NCBI RefSeq assembly: GCF_026151205.1 | Contig: NC_087081.1 | Coordinates: 8,985,246 to 9,049,245, forward strand | Reading direction: 5' to 3' | Source: Bolinopsis microptera | Lineage: Eukaryota > Ctenophora > Tentaculata > Lobata > Bolinopsidae | DNA: 64,000 nt | Shown: positions 47,501-54,914 of the stretch, one piece after another | How positions within the stretch are numbered: the stretch's first letter is position 1 | Layout: each line of letters starts with the position of its first letter | The notes under the pieces: generated by a model | Databases searched by the model: none | What the model was told of the DNA's origin: nothing | Seen by the model: only the letters and a program-made list of their open reading frames with translations | Program-made: the position numbers and the translations under genes

Positions 47501-50500
47501 GTTCCTGATGACTTCTACTGGTATCATAGCAACCAGCTTGCTGGCCTACTCCCCTTCAGTGATTGCTAACACGTGGGATGTCCCTCTGAGTTACGAAGTG
47601 TCACAAATACTGACTGTTACTGTTTATTATATTAATGGTATCGTTAATCCTATAATATACGTCTTGACTCATCCTGTGACACGGAAATATGTTACGAATG
47701 CGAATATTTGGGGATTTGGTGTTAGAAAACGTAATAGTAATTTTGTTACGTCAAACTGCTTGGTAGTTAATACGGTGTGCTTGCCTAATACTACCACTCA
47801 AGTTTGATATTAACGACTTAAAAACTTACAATTACCTGATGCATTGAAATGATTGTTATCTAGTACAATGTCACTTATTTTTTAAATGGTGTTTGTAAAA
47901 GTTCAACTTAGGAATGCCGGTGTTTTGCTTTGGAGGGCCTGTTATTGAATTTCACGTAAAGGAAGGGCCAGGGTGAATATTACGGTGCAGTGGTTTCCAC
48001 GAGTTACTGTGTTATTTAGTGAAAAGTCCACATTTAATTTTTTGTTAATTAATCAATGCATGTAACTGTATTTTAACTACCCTAACTGTAATCTATTAAC
48101 TATTAACTATTAATCTAAAATAAATGATCTTTACTTTTGTTGACCCTAAATCAAAACATCAAAAATCGCATAAAATCAATAAGTAGCGGAAACACAAGAC
48201 TTCGTTATCTGTTCTGTGTATTTTGATGCCTCTGATCCGGATCAACTCCGTTTAAATAAGACATTGGTTTCAAAGTTAACCTAGTTGCTCATCTCTTGAA
48301 GAAGAATTGCAGTTTATATTACCCAACCTAACCACTGTTATTGAAATCCTCCTCCACTCCTTCCTCAAGTAGTCCATCCTCCTCCACTCGTCCCTCAAGT
48401 AGTCCATCCTCCTCCACTCGTCCCTCAAGTAGTCCATCCTCCTCCACTCGTCCCTCAAGTAGTCCATCCTCCTCCACTCGTCCCTCAAGTAGTCCATCCT
48501 CCTCCACTCGTCCCTCAAGTAGTCCATCCTCCTCCACTCGTCCCTCAAGTAGTCCATCCGCCTCCACTCGTCCCTCAAGTAGTACATCCTCCTCCACTCG
48601 TCCCTCAAGTAGTCCATCCTCCTCCACTGGTCCCTCAAGTAGTCCATCCTCCTCCACTCGTCCCTCAAGTAGTCCATCCTCCTCCACTCGTCCCTCAAGT
48701 AGTCCATCCTCCTCCACTCGTCCCTCAAGTAGTCCATCCTCCTCCACTCGTCCCTCAAGTAGTACATCCTCCTCCACTCGTCCCTCAAGTAGTCCATCCT
48801 CCTCCACTGGTCCCTCAAGTAGTCCATCCTCCTCCACTCGTCCCTCAAGTAGTCCATCCTCCTCCACTCGTCCCTCAAGTAGTCCATCCTCCTCCACTCG
48901 TCCCTCAAGTAGTACATCCTCCTCCACTCGTCCCTCAAGTAGTCCATCCTCCTCCACTCGTCCCTCAAGTAGTCCATCCTCCTCCACTCGTCCCTCAAGT
49001 AGTCCATCCTCCTCCACTCGTCCCTCAAGTAGTCCATCCTCCTCCACTCGTCCCTCAAGTAGTCCATCCGGAGGAAACTTTGATGCAATGAATATTTTGA
49101 ATATGTCCTACCGGTAGGATATATTCGAATTTCAGCTTTCCACTAGACCCAAATTTCACTGTTTCGACTCAATTTTTCTTGAATGATCATCTTACAAGGT
49201 CACTGAGGATGACAGAAGACACGATCGAGGTACTGAAAATTCTATTCCCAAAGAAAGCTTTGATAAACGGAAAATCATCAGAATATAAAAAGAGATTTTT
49301 TTGAAGAGGAGCGTTTCTGCCGTTTCCTCGACCGAAATTTCGCAGTTATGCTTGAATTTTTAACCAGTGATCAATAAAAATCTTTAAAGTGAATTTTTCC
49401 ACAGTTTGAATACAATATCGTTCCTGTATTTTTACAATAAATATGTAGTTATCTTAGATAGAATAAACAGTACCTTCTAGGTCCTCTAGTGTGATAGTTG
49501 GATAACGTAAAGGTAAACAGATTATAGACAGTAAGATCTCTATAGCATCCCTTCTTAGCTCCTTAGCTGAGAAATCGTTCACGTGGTTACCCAGCACTAG
49601 TTCTATCATACTGGAGTAATAGATATGTGGTTAGTTTAGAAAGTAGGTTATTAATGAATAATTATTAAAGTTTTTAGTTGCCAGCGGTTAAATATCGACA
49701 GCTTATATTATTATTACTGAGAATTTTGATTTCGATTACGCTTTAACATATTGTATACGTAATTTTTAACTTATAAATTATAATCACAGACTATATTATT
49801 ATAATATATTAATTACTATTATAGTATTATATATTATAATATATTAATTTACCTGATGTAACTGGACACGAGAGCGTTGATTCCAGGGAGATCCACTTTA
49901 AAAAGTGACCCAGACTGCTGTAGTATCTTAACAAGAATATCATTAGTTTTATCTTTAACGTGTTTATCTCTCTCGAGCTGCCTCTTCCCGCACTTCAGTC
50001 CCTGCATCAGTCTGATAACGAACCTGAGGATTATCAGTTACACTGTCAGCTATATTATCAGTTACACTATCAGCTATATTGTCAGCTACATTGTCAGCTA
50101 CATTATCAGCTACATTGTCAGCTATATTGTCAGCTATATTGTCAGCTATATTGTCAGCTATATTGTCAGCTATATTATCAGTTACATTGTCAGCTACATT
50201 GTCAGCTATATTATATATTGTCAGCTATATTATCAGTTACATTGTCAGCTACATTGTCAGCTATATTATCAGCTTATTGTCAGCTATATTATCAGTTACA
50301 TTGTCAGCTACATTGTCAGCTATATTATCAGCTATATTGTCAGCTACATTATCAGCTACATTGTCAGCTACATTGTCAGCTACATTATCAGCTACATTAT
50401 CAGTTACATTGTCAGCTATATTATCAGCTACATTATCAGCTATATTATCAGCTATATTATCAGCTACATTATCAGCTATATTATCAGCTACATTATCAGC

Positions 50501-53500
50501 TACATCATCAGCTACATTATCAGCTACATTGTCAGCTACATTATCAGCTACATTATTAGCTACATTATCAGCTACATTGTCAGCTACATTATCAGCTACA
50601 TTATCAGCTACATTATCAGCTACATTATCAGCTATATTATCAGCTACATTATCAGCTACATTGTCAGCTATATTGTCAGCTACATTGTCAGCTATATTTT
50701 CAGCTACATTATCAGCTATATTATCAGCTACATTATCAGCTACATTATCAGCTACATTATCAGCTACATTATCAGCTACATTATCAGCTACATTATCAGC
50801 TACATTATCAGCTACATTATCAGCTACATTATCAGCTACATTATCAGCTACATTGTCAGCTACATTATCAGCTACATTATTAGCTACATTATCAGCTACA
50901 TTGTCAGCTACATTATCAGCTACATTATCAGCTACATTATCAGCTACATTATCAGCTACATTATCAGCTACATCATCAGCTACATTATCAGCTACATTAT
51001 CAGCTATATTGTCAGCTACATTGTCAGCTATATTGTCAGCTACATTATCAGCTACATTATCAGCTATATTATCAGCTACATTATCAGCTACATTATCAGC
51101 TATATTGTCAGCTATATTATCAGCTATATTTTCAGCTACATAAATGTCAGGAAATGTCTCACAACTACTACAAAACGAATGAAACTATCTTCATTAGTCC
51201 ATTCTACCAATTCATTCGTTATGAATGTTACTGGGGTAATCAGTTACAATACTCTTACAGTTGGCGTACTAAGAAGTATAATAATAAAATAACGAACCTT
51301 ATCATGTACGTCTCTTCAAAGGGATCATTATTCCGATTATGAGAGAAGATGTAGCACAGTGTACCCAACGCCTCAGCGCTAGCTCCATAGAACTGGTGAT
51401 TGTGATCAATAGTCCCAATAATAGCGGTACAGTCAAACAGCCACTCTCCAAACAGACGCAGCACACTATTACCAGTGGGTATGAGTTTACTGTCCAGGGG
51501 AACGTCCCGGTGTTGTCTGGTGTTTAGTTTAGAAGGTGCGCTGTGCGCGGGGGAGGCGTATTGCTCGTATATAGGCCTTTTGTTGAACATGAGAGCTTGT
51601 GATGCGGCAAGTTTGTCCGGACTTTCTGGTCTGTCTCCGTCGTATTCAGTGTTGTGGGGGAGTCCTACTTTGAGCATGGTGTTTACCATGCAGCTTATTC
51701 CTTGTATCATCTTCAGACAGACTGCTGGGTAGGCAGGCCGGGCTTGCTCAACCCTGGGGTAGAAGTACGTTGTTAATAGGGGCGAGGTAGATAATACGTT
51801 AAAAGTTGAGGATAAAGTTGATCTAGCAATACATCGTCAGATATATCTTATCATCGTAACAAATTTCAGGTAAAATCATGTTTGAAATTATTGAAAGCGA
51901 TTTATTTAAGAATAGAAGTAGTTATATAAGTTTATAAACTACTTATAAATAAGTTAACAGGCCGATAAAGAACAGACCGACTCACAAGAATTCTCTCTTT
52001 TCAATAACGTTTTTATTCTTGTATTTACCAGCGCTATTACAGCTGCTCTCAACTCGGTACCACCTTACTGGAGAGTTGGTGTTCATCAACTCTGCTGGGT
52101 TACCTAACAGCACGATAAATCGTGCCCAACATTGCAGGAGATTCTCATATTCCATCATGGAGATTATCTGAACAAATATCTGTGAGGGGTTAGAGACGGT
52201 TGCAATGGAATGTCATAACGATATTTACCATGGCAACTACAAATAGCAATCTACAAGAATCTGCAACAAACAAGGCACTGATAAAACTGAGTTATTATTG
52301 AGTGAATATATTTCCATTTCCCGGTCTCTAAAAGTCTATTTCATACTAACAGAAGGCAACTTCATGTGCTCGTGCATCATGTAAGTGTTCCTGGCTTCTG
52401 AACCACAATGTTGGCTGCCGTACATTCTCTTTAGGTGGTGGACTGTCAGGGTCTCACATATTGCCTGTGTAGTTGCAATCAGTTTACACTCTGGCTGAGA
52501 TTAGCATATAGAAAGAAACCACTACATTAGCCTTATATAACAGTTAGTCTAGATTAATAGTCTAGATTAATAGTCTAGATTAATAGTCTAGATTAATAGT
52601 CTAGATAATACAGGGTGGGCCAAAAGTCAGTACCCATACGTTGGGTCTTATACCACCGCCGTGTTTTATATTTGAGAGTTGTTGCTTTGCAGATGGTATA
52701 CTGTACCTACTTGTTCGAGGATTCCATCACCAAAATTCTAAAATTCGATTTTTGGGGGCCACACCTAATCAACATTGAATTGCTTATACTGGTGTTTGTG
52801 AACATGTTCTTTAGAGACGGAATCTCTAAAGAGACTCCGTTGTAACATATTACAATATTATGTCATTTAATTCGGAATATAATCTGAAAAGATGTATTAT
52901 GTACTTTCCACTCGCGGCAGACCGTCTCGATGTGAATGATTCCTTTGCAAAGCAGCTCAAACTCCTGCCACAACTCAACCTCTGGAAAACTCCTAAACAG
53001 TAAAAACTTTTTACATCAGATTTTAAACCTTGTACAAAATTAAATTTGTTATTTTGAAGGAAGCTAATTGAGTAACCACAAAGGACATAATCTTTATTTT
53101 AATGTTAAAAGTTCTTCTTTATTTCTCTTACTTACTCGTGGGATGCAACAATGAAAGCGTTGATTAGCAGCTTAATTGCTTGTTCAGCAACTTTGGGAAC
53201 ACTGTTTGGATGTACGTCTGTGTAAAACCATCGGTCCACTATGTACAACAGCATCTACGAAATGTTCATTTGTTGAGTAAAAATAGAAATATCATTCAAT
53301 TAGTTGAGCAATTGACAAGATTTAAAATATCTACGAGCAAAAATGTAGATTCCGATGAATGATCTAGAAATTTTGTTAAATTTTACATATTGTATCTTTG
53401 TATGACATACCTTCAGAATATTACTCCATAGCCAAGGGAAACTTTTCCTGCACAAGTTGCTATTGATATCATCTCCAATAGATTCACCACTTTTCTGTAA

Positions 53501-54825
53501 ACGTTAAAATTGTTCATTAATTCAACATTTCATTTTATCTAGCATGTTTCGTTTTATAAATTTTAAAGTTTATTACATTCAAGCGAAACTTAGCATGAAA
53601 ATATTATATTTCGATCAAAATTTAGTTTAATTTGTCCACATAACAGTTCGATGTTGTTCAATGACAATCATTGAAAATACGAAAAAAAGTTAGCATAAGA
53701 ATTTTGGATTGTAAGGAAAGTTTTGAGGCAAAATATATAATTAAAATGATATTTACTAATGCGTCTCCAGCATCTTTGGGGATGTCTCCAACTAAAGCGA
53801 TTGTGTCAAATATGCTCTTGAAAAGTATGATGATTCTGTCTCCATGCCTAGTTTCTGCATGGGCAGTATGAGGGTAGATGTTGAACAACAACCCCAAATC
53901 CTGCAGAAAGAATAGGTTCAATAGTAGGACATTAAACTTCACGCACTGATTGAAAAGCCTTACGATGTGTGTTTCCCTTCGTGTCCAAAACATTATATAT
54001 GATTGAAAAGTCAGTATTTTGTAACACAATTTTAAAACCAAAATTGTCTCTAAATTGTGTCAGACACTTAACCATGAAAACTCACCCCTAGCATAGCTTT
54101 AAATATAGATTCAGTGTGTTCAAAGAACCACTCTGGTAAGCCATGATAAGACGTTGATAGAGAGGCCTTGTCGTTGTATCTAAAGTTAGATGCTTTCAAC
54201 TTGGTCAACCAGTGTGTGTAAATGGAAACACATCTCTCGAGGGTGTCAATGCAGTCATCTAACATGAGACCATCATGAATGTAATTCATAGCAATTTCCA
54301 GCTGAAAAAGAATTTTTTTTAAAAGAATTTTATCATCATAAATCAACTTAGTTTATGCTCAAATTTGTATTTAAGAATTTTTAAAGAATTTTATCAATAA
54401 TTTATTCCATGATTACCTCTTGTACGCTTCGAACTTTAGAATGCCAAAAAGAATTATTGCAAGTGAGAAGGGCCTTGACAGTTTCATCTGGCTTATCAAT
54501 GTGTGTCTTTTCAGAATGGGGTGGATAGGGCCAATAATTCTCAAGCGTCTTTATCTTTACTTCTTTGCTGACACCGCGAATCTTTTCTGCCCCTGTAGAA
54601 TAATGATTGTGATTTAAAACGCATAAATAAATAAACTGACTTACAAATAACATGTTGAATTCCATTTTAAGGGATAGATGTTTTCCAATCGGATATTTAA
54701 GTTAATCCTTGGCCTAATCAAAAAGTTCTCAATTAATCGATTTACTTACTAGAAACCAGGCGATCATAGGTTCGCTGCTTCTCATGCTTGTCAAAACAGC
54801 TTTCAAGAATAATTGGCTTTGTCAT
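20572..54825 (-). CDS. RALGAPB: Ral GTPase-activating protein subunit beta orthologue, 27 exons
   Basis: Regulatory partner of RalGAP-alpha in the cytosolic complex that switches off RalA/RalB. Exons in order: 54750-54825 (ATG), 54417-54592, 54086-54301, 53757-53900, 53411-53494, 53136-53254, 52905-52992, 52351-52494, 52061-52167, 51298-51753, 49853-50023, 49474-49610, 36827-36930, 36305-36383, 35712-35916, 35448-35542, 35043-35105, 32988-33094, 32313-32521, 31892-31989, 28962-29089, 28589-28707, 24970-25072, 21880-22067, 21793-21840, 21547-21727, 20572-21309 (stop). Their phases join throughout to 1460 codons, near the human length. Matched blocks include MIQGISCMVN, LFGEWLFD, LHTMLAAAYNCL, SARLFLAHSGIL, GWTGLQPFENWS and the C-terminal Rap/RanGAP-like domain (VVIFIHPLQSGLF), which as expected for beta lacks the catalytic asparagine thumb of alpha. 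Edges of exons 9, 15, 17 and 18 have alternatives. Introns hold nested genes and splice-site minisatellites. Confidence 0.92.
21310..21395 (-). repeat. 43-bp duplication of the RALGAPB exon 27 acceptor
   Basis: Two head-to-tail copies (21310-21352, 21353-21395). On the minus strand each ends ATAATCACCAG followed by GTCG, the first four bases of exon 27, so the acceptor and exon edge exist twice. Only the inner copy continues into the exon. Confidence 0.85.
22068..22627. other. RALGAPB intron 23, part with no gene
   Basis: Sequence between exon 24 and the Penelope-like endonuclease frame. It probably includes that element's 3' untranslated region. No other structure is seen. Confidence 0.4.
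22628..23299 (-). mobile_element. Penelope-like element, GIY-YIG endonuclease fragment
   Basis: A 223-codon frame. It contains a cysteine cluster (CHRRNCKCC) followed by a GIY-YIG nuclease core (YNIIYLVQCSICKKNYVGRT, then LHKRMDGHRSKF and a later EN pair). This is the cysteine motif plus GIY-YIG arrangement of Penelope-like retroelements. No reverse transcriptase precedes it, so the copy is 5'-truncated. The frame runs into the 3' end of the DBF4-like ORF, suggesting insertion there. The first codon at 23299 is GTG, so the true start is unknown. Confidence 0.75.
23293..23967 (-). CDS. DBF4-type zinc-finger ORF, partial, nested in RALGAPB
   Basis: The middle and end of this 224-codon frame resemble DBF4, the activating subunit of the CDC7 kinase that fires replication origins. 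A BRCT-like stretch (VTHVVVFNKA ... WLEDYNIV) is followed by a motif-M-like KPQF block and then the DBF4 zinc finger, FCENCRVSCSDLDAHF with QHRRYA (C-x2-C-x8-H-x5-H). No ATG opens the frame; it begins at TTG just after a stop, and no clear acceptor is visible. The C-terminus runs into the Penelope-like fragment, possibly after a frameshift. It lies within RALGAPB intron 23 on the same strand. It could be a partial gene, a retrocopy or a decaying paralogue. Confidence 0.6.
   Translation of the reverse strand: METTTYTSTISLPWSPFFCSTVTHVVVFNKAKICPRLLTKIHTLGAKLISSVAVITWLEDYNIVNKHNSSPPKPKPAPVLTPVITQRAALVIQDEEKIYKPQFLTRTEVPCFPDHPCTGSPWAKQISPGDHSKPTAQNRSLTTQSPPRLIPTQRKIFCENCRVSCSDLDAHFKTLQHRRYAENNKNFAELDEVIGDLTLENLNNPRYQPYQSESSLVMEVTMTW
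24085..24413 (+). mobile_element. LINE C-terminal fragment
   Basis: The frame reads TERIKKARWKMLGHVLRSGDD, then RGRPRS and LVYKAHDRRLWR. This is the typical end of a non-LTR retrotransposon reverse transcriptase ORF (RWLGHVLR ... GRP block). Only the terminal ~110 codons remain. Confidence 0.65.
24520..24969 (-). repeat. Degenerate copies of the RALGAPB exon 23 end with microsatellites
   Basis: The true exon 23 end (minus strand TGATACCAG ... AACAGCTCACCCAG then GTCTTT, donor at 24969) is followed in the intron by further copies of the same ~45 bp at about 24893-24935, 24735-24760 and 24520-24560. They are separated by (AGAAAC)n at about 24560-24715 and (GAGAAA)n at about 24761-24870. The copies have lost a good donor. 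Confidence 0.75.
25073..26127. other. RALGAPB intron 22, upstream of the nested IAH1-like gene
   Basis: AT-rich sequence with no repeat or frame that I can support. The promoter of the IAH1-like gene should lie at its right end. Confidence 0.45.
26128..27965 (+). CDS. IAH1-like SGNH-fold protein, probable pseudoenzyme
   Basis: Six exons in matching phase: 26128-26243 (ATG), 26395-26551, 26752-26887, 27054-27209, 27537-27610 and 27819-27965 (TGA), giving 261 aa; human IAH1 is about 248. The whole length aligns with isoamyl acetate-hydrolysing esterase 1 (GDSL/SGNH hydrolases): RILIIGDS, FPGYTTEWIKLL, PDYVIILCG, LSPLPIHTM and the DG-x-x-LS helix. The nucleophile S11 is kept. The oxyanion glycine is K40 (RKFPG instead of RGFSG), the block III asparagine is G74 (GRGD instead of GAND), and the catalytic histidine is T184 (DGMT instead of DGLH). 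The frame is otherwise clean, so a non-catalytic role is more likely than decay. It is nested in RALGAPB intron 22 on the opposite strand. The last 48 residues are not alignable. Intron 4 carries a C-rich tract. Confidence 0.82.
27290..27490. repeat. Pyrimidine (CCCTCCC) tract in IAH1-like intron 4
   Basis: About 200 bp of almost pure C/T built from CCCTCCCTCTCC. It lies 5' of the acceptor of exon 5 (27537). Its complement is G-rich and could form G-quadruplexes. Confidence 0.85.
27966..28397. other. 3' flank of the IAH1-like gene
   Basis: Contains a short stretch (28046-28115) rich in GGGTAAGGG/GGTTAGGG and its complement CCCTAACC, vaguely telomere-like but irregular. No gene is seen. Confidence 0.45.
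28398..28588 (-). repeat. 18-bp array repeating the RALGAPB exon 22 donor
   Basis: About ten copies of an 18-bp unit. Exon 22 ends ATACTAG then GTAACATCACGTCACCAG, and the next unit again starts GTAACATC, so every unit contains an AG|GTAACA donor. Using the second or later donors would add an in-frame TAA at once, so only the first donor is productive. Confidence 0.9.
29025..30420 (-). repeat. ~130-bp array carrying the RALGAPB exon 21 acceptor and exon start
   Basis: About eleven units spaced ~130 bp (for example at 29041, 29171, 29301, 29431, 29561, then to ~30352). Each has, on the minus strand, TTACAGCTGAGCTAG followed by GTACGGACACCTCC and about 59 bp of exon 21. After that it leaves the exon for TGACGTCATGTCACGTGG-type sequence. 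Only the unit at 28962-29089 continues to a full exon and its GTAAGT donor. Each unit holds two TGACGTCA sites and mostly one CACGTG. Confidence 0.9.
30421..31794. other. RALGAPB intron 20, part without a gene
   Basis: AT-rich. Contains extra CACGTGACATGACGTCA pieces near 30520-30555, a C/G-rich patch at 30725-30860 and a G run at 31672-31685. No coding frame is supported. Confidence 0.45.
31384..31458 (-). other. tRNA-like / pol III box sequence
   Basis: Read on the minus strand it has a good B-box (GGTTCGAGTCTC) and an A-box-like TAGCACGACGG at roughly tRNA spacing. I could not fold a convincing acceptor stem or anticodon arm, so this may be a tRNA-derived SINE head or a tRNA pseudogene. 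Confidence 0.35.
31795..32108 (-). repeat. CACGTG/TGACGT array and duplicated acceptor of RALGAPB exon 20
   Basis: Units of ~19 bp, CACCACGTGACATGACGT, occur on both sides of exon 20 (31795-31870 and 32010-32060). The acceptor and first ~30 bp of exon 20 (31963-31989 with its upstream tract) are copied again at about 32062-32108. That copy reads GGACCTGAGCAGAG against GGACCTGAGCACAG on the plus strand. Confidence 0.8.
32697..32987 (-). repeat. 24-bp array repeating the RALGAPB exon 18 donor in frame
   Basis: About twelve further copies of the 24-bp exon end follow exon 18. On the minus strand each reads CTCAAGTGTCTCCAG then GTTAGT. Since 24 bp is eight codons and the frame VSLLKCLQ stays open, use of any donor in the ladder would keep the reading frame. 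Confidence 0.9.
33173..34639 (+). mobile_element. Penelope-like reverse transcriptase ORF
   Basis: An uninterrupted 488-codon frame (first codon GTG). It has an N-terminal CSIDKASGNF block like the DKTG motif of Penelope-like elements (residues ~46-55) and PKLHKNPYKARFIAG. The RT motifs are VYDFTTLYT (~202-210), GIPMGGNSSSPIADL (~290) and RYVDDL (~333). No GIY-YIG domain is attached. It is inserted in RALGAPB intron 17, opposite to the gene. The open frame suggests recent insertion; the 5' end appears truncated. Confidence 0.85.
34640..35042. other. 3' flank of the Penelope-like element
   Basis: AT-rich, probably the element's 3' untranslated region and remaining RALGAPB intron 17. Nothing else is recognised. 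Confidence 0.4.
35917..36296 (-). repeat. GGTAACCT minisatellite filling RALGAPB intron 14
   Basis: 8-bp units (minus strand AGGTTACC), with interspersed GTAATTGGTAAAGGGTGTAA blocks, fill nearly the whole 388-bp intron. They run right up to the acceptor (GGTTACTCAG at 35917). The upstream donor (CCCTG then GTTAGT) resembles the unit itself. Confidence 0.85.
36384..36826. other. RALGAPB intron 13
   Basis: Contains three ~56-bp tandem copies around AAAACTGTATTAAAGTATTA (about 36584-36716). Nothing else is seen. Confidence 0.6.
36931..37231 (-). repeat. GGTAACCT/GGTAACAT array between two copies of the exon 13 acceptor
   Basis: Exon 13 starts at 36930 after CCCTTTCAG. The same exon start (GGGACAGTAAGCT, ~32 bp) preceded by CTTCTTCAG occurs again at 37199-37231, and the 8-bp array fills the space between. 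The outer copy probably held the original acceptor. Confidence 0.85.
37305..39558. mobile_element. Large near-perfect palindrome (foldback element)
   Basis: Arms of about 1.0 kb (37305-38345 and 38500-39558) are inverted copies around a ~150-bp centre. Both ends carry AGTAAGGGGAAAAGTGG. The same 71-residue frame (starting MISMIKTSVP) reads identically at 38070-38285 on + and 38561-38776 on -. No transposase is recognised. It lies in RALGAPB intron 12. It may be a foldback transposon or a palindromic duplication kept alike by gene conversion. Confidence 0.85.
39574..39919 (+). other. Unrecognised coding-like segment, copy 1
   Basis: An open frame from about 39574 to the stop at 39917-39919 reads HFQISAFRDPNFTVLTNYFL and ends VYPEGE. 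A degenerate copy lies at 49128-49378. I do not recognise the family. It follows an AG-ending pyrimidine tract (ACATTTTCAG), so it could be an exon of an unknown gene or part of a repeat. It adjoins the palindrome. Confidence 0.45.
39920..40616. other. RALGAPB intron 12, no gene
   Basis: Non-coding, ending in the CAGAATGG that precedes the G-tract element. Nothing else is recognised. Confidence 0.4.
40617..43201. mobile_element. Element with G/C-run termini enclosing a polypurine array
   Basis: The left end is a G run followed by GTCCAACCCGATC; the right end is its reverse (ATCGGGTTGGACC, then a run of ~30 C). CAGAATGG stands on both outer sides and could be an 8-bp target duplication. A direct repeat, GATTTTGGCCTCATCAACCC, lies inside both ends (~40664 and ~43132). 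The middle is the purine array listed separately. No transposase is seen. Confidence 0.6.
41290..42990. repeat. 1.7-kb polypurine minisatellite
   Basis: Degenerate repeat of GAGGAGGACTGAGGA-type units, nearly all A/G on the + strand for about 1.7 kb. Long homopurine tracts of this kind can form triplex DNA. Confidence 0.9.
43396..45053. mobile_element. TIR element with repeated 17-bp motif, possibly nested
   Basis: The left end reads ACGGGTATATGGCCCCCAGA and the right end is its reverse complement. The motif GGCCCCCAGAATATAGG occurs about five times forward in the left part and three times reversed in the right part, like transposase-binding subterminal repeats. A second copy of the left terminus at 44481 suggests a 570-bp element (44481-45053) beside or inside the longer one. 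The stretch at about 43850-44280 matches the core of the foldback element at 54915-56274. Confidence 0.7.
45176..45475. repeat. 18-22 bp CACGTG minisatellite
   Basis: About 14 copies of GTGAGTCACGTGACTGTTTG, some lacking the extra GTGT. Each contains GTCACGTGAC, a palindrome with a CACGTG core. It is in RALGAPB intron 12. Confidence 0.9.
45476..46650. other. Upstream region of the nested GPCR
   Basis: Non-coding. A run of ~18 G lies at about 46300-46317. No other feature is supported; the GPCR promoter should be near the right end. Confidence 0.45.
46651..47807 (+). CDS. Class A (rhodopsin-like) G-protein-coupled receptor, nested in RALGAPB
   Basis: Two exons, 46651-46722 (ATG, donor GTAAGT) and 46911-47807 (acceptor TTCTCAG, stop TGA), phase 0, 322 aa. 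Seven hydrophobic segments are visible. Class A landmarks: TM2 LFIINVAVSD (aspartate at residue ~66), a cysteine before TM3 (PYCAAY) paired with one in loop 2 (HRCVISG), DRV in place of DRY at residues 121-123, and NPIIY at 270-274 in TM7, followed by a short tail. The extracellular N-terminus is only about 24 residues, with an NHT glycosylation site. The ligand is unknown; short-tailed orphan receptors of this kind are common in non-bilaterian animals. It lies in RALGAPB intron 12 on the opposite strand. A possible AATAAA lies at about 48117. Confidence 0.85.
47808..48340. other. 3' flank of the GPCR
   Basis: AT-rich untranslated or intronic sequence with AATAAA near 48117. No gene is seen. 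Confidence 0.45.
48341..49070. repeat. 30-bp minisatellite, ~24 copies
   Basis: Nearly identical units of 30 bp (TCCTCCACTCGTCCCTCAAG...), with variants every few units (GTACATCC, CCACTGG). The variants recur in the same order, suggesting duplication of unit blocks. It is open in several frames on both strands because 30 is a multiple of three; I do not call a protein. It lies in RALGAPB intron 12. Confidence 0.92.
49128..49378 (+). pseudogene. Unrecognised coding-like segment, copy 2, frameshifted
   Basis: Degenerate copy of 39597-39870: shared blocks include TTGAATGA(C/T)CATCTTACAA and GATAAACGGAAAATCATCAG. A small deletion after AAAAGAGATTTTT breaks the frame that is open in copy 1, and the segment ends at a TAA near 49376. 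Confidence 0.6.
50036..51143 (-). repeat. 12-bp array filling RALGAPB intron 10
   Basis: About 90 copies of a 12-bp unit (plus strand CAGCTACATTAT, with GTC/TAT variants). On the minus strand each unit holds GCTGATAAT, which resembles a branch-point consensus. The array runs to within ~15 bp of the acceptor of exon 11 (50024). Confidence 0.92.
52548..52608. repeat. 13-bp tandem repeat in RALGAPB intron 7
   Basis: Between four and five copies of TCTAGATTAATAG. Confidence 0.85.
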
Positions 54826-54914
54826 TGTTCACAAACGTATTGAGTTTGAACAGATACATTAAGACATGAACCCTGCATTAATATAATAACATCAGAATAC
54901 CACAAATCTATTAA

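Noticed and set aside
48276..49117. Long frames of WRRMDYLRDE or SSPSSSTRP repeats as proteins
   Set aside because: The 30-bp array is a multiple of three and therefore open in several frames on both strands. There is no signal, start context or non-repeat domain.
49877..51292. 471-codon frame of IISYIVSY repeats as a membrane protein
   Set aside because: It is the 12-bp intron array read on the strand opposite to RALGAPB, crossing exons 10 and 11.
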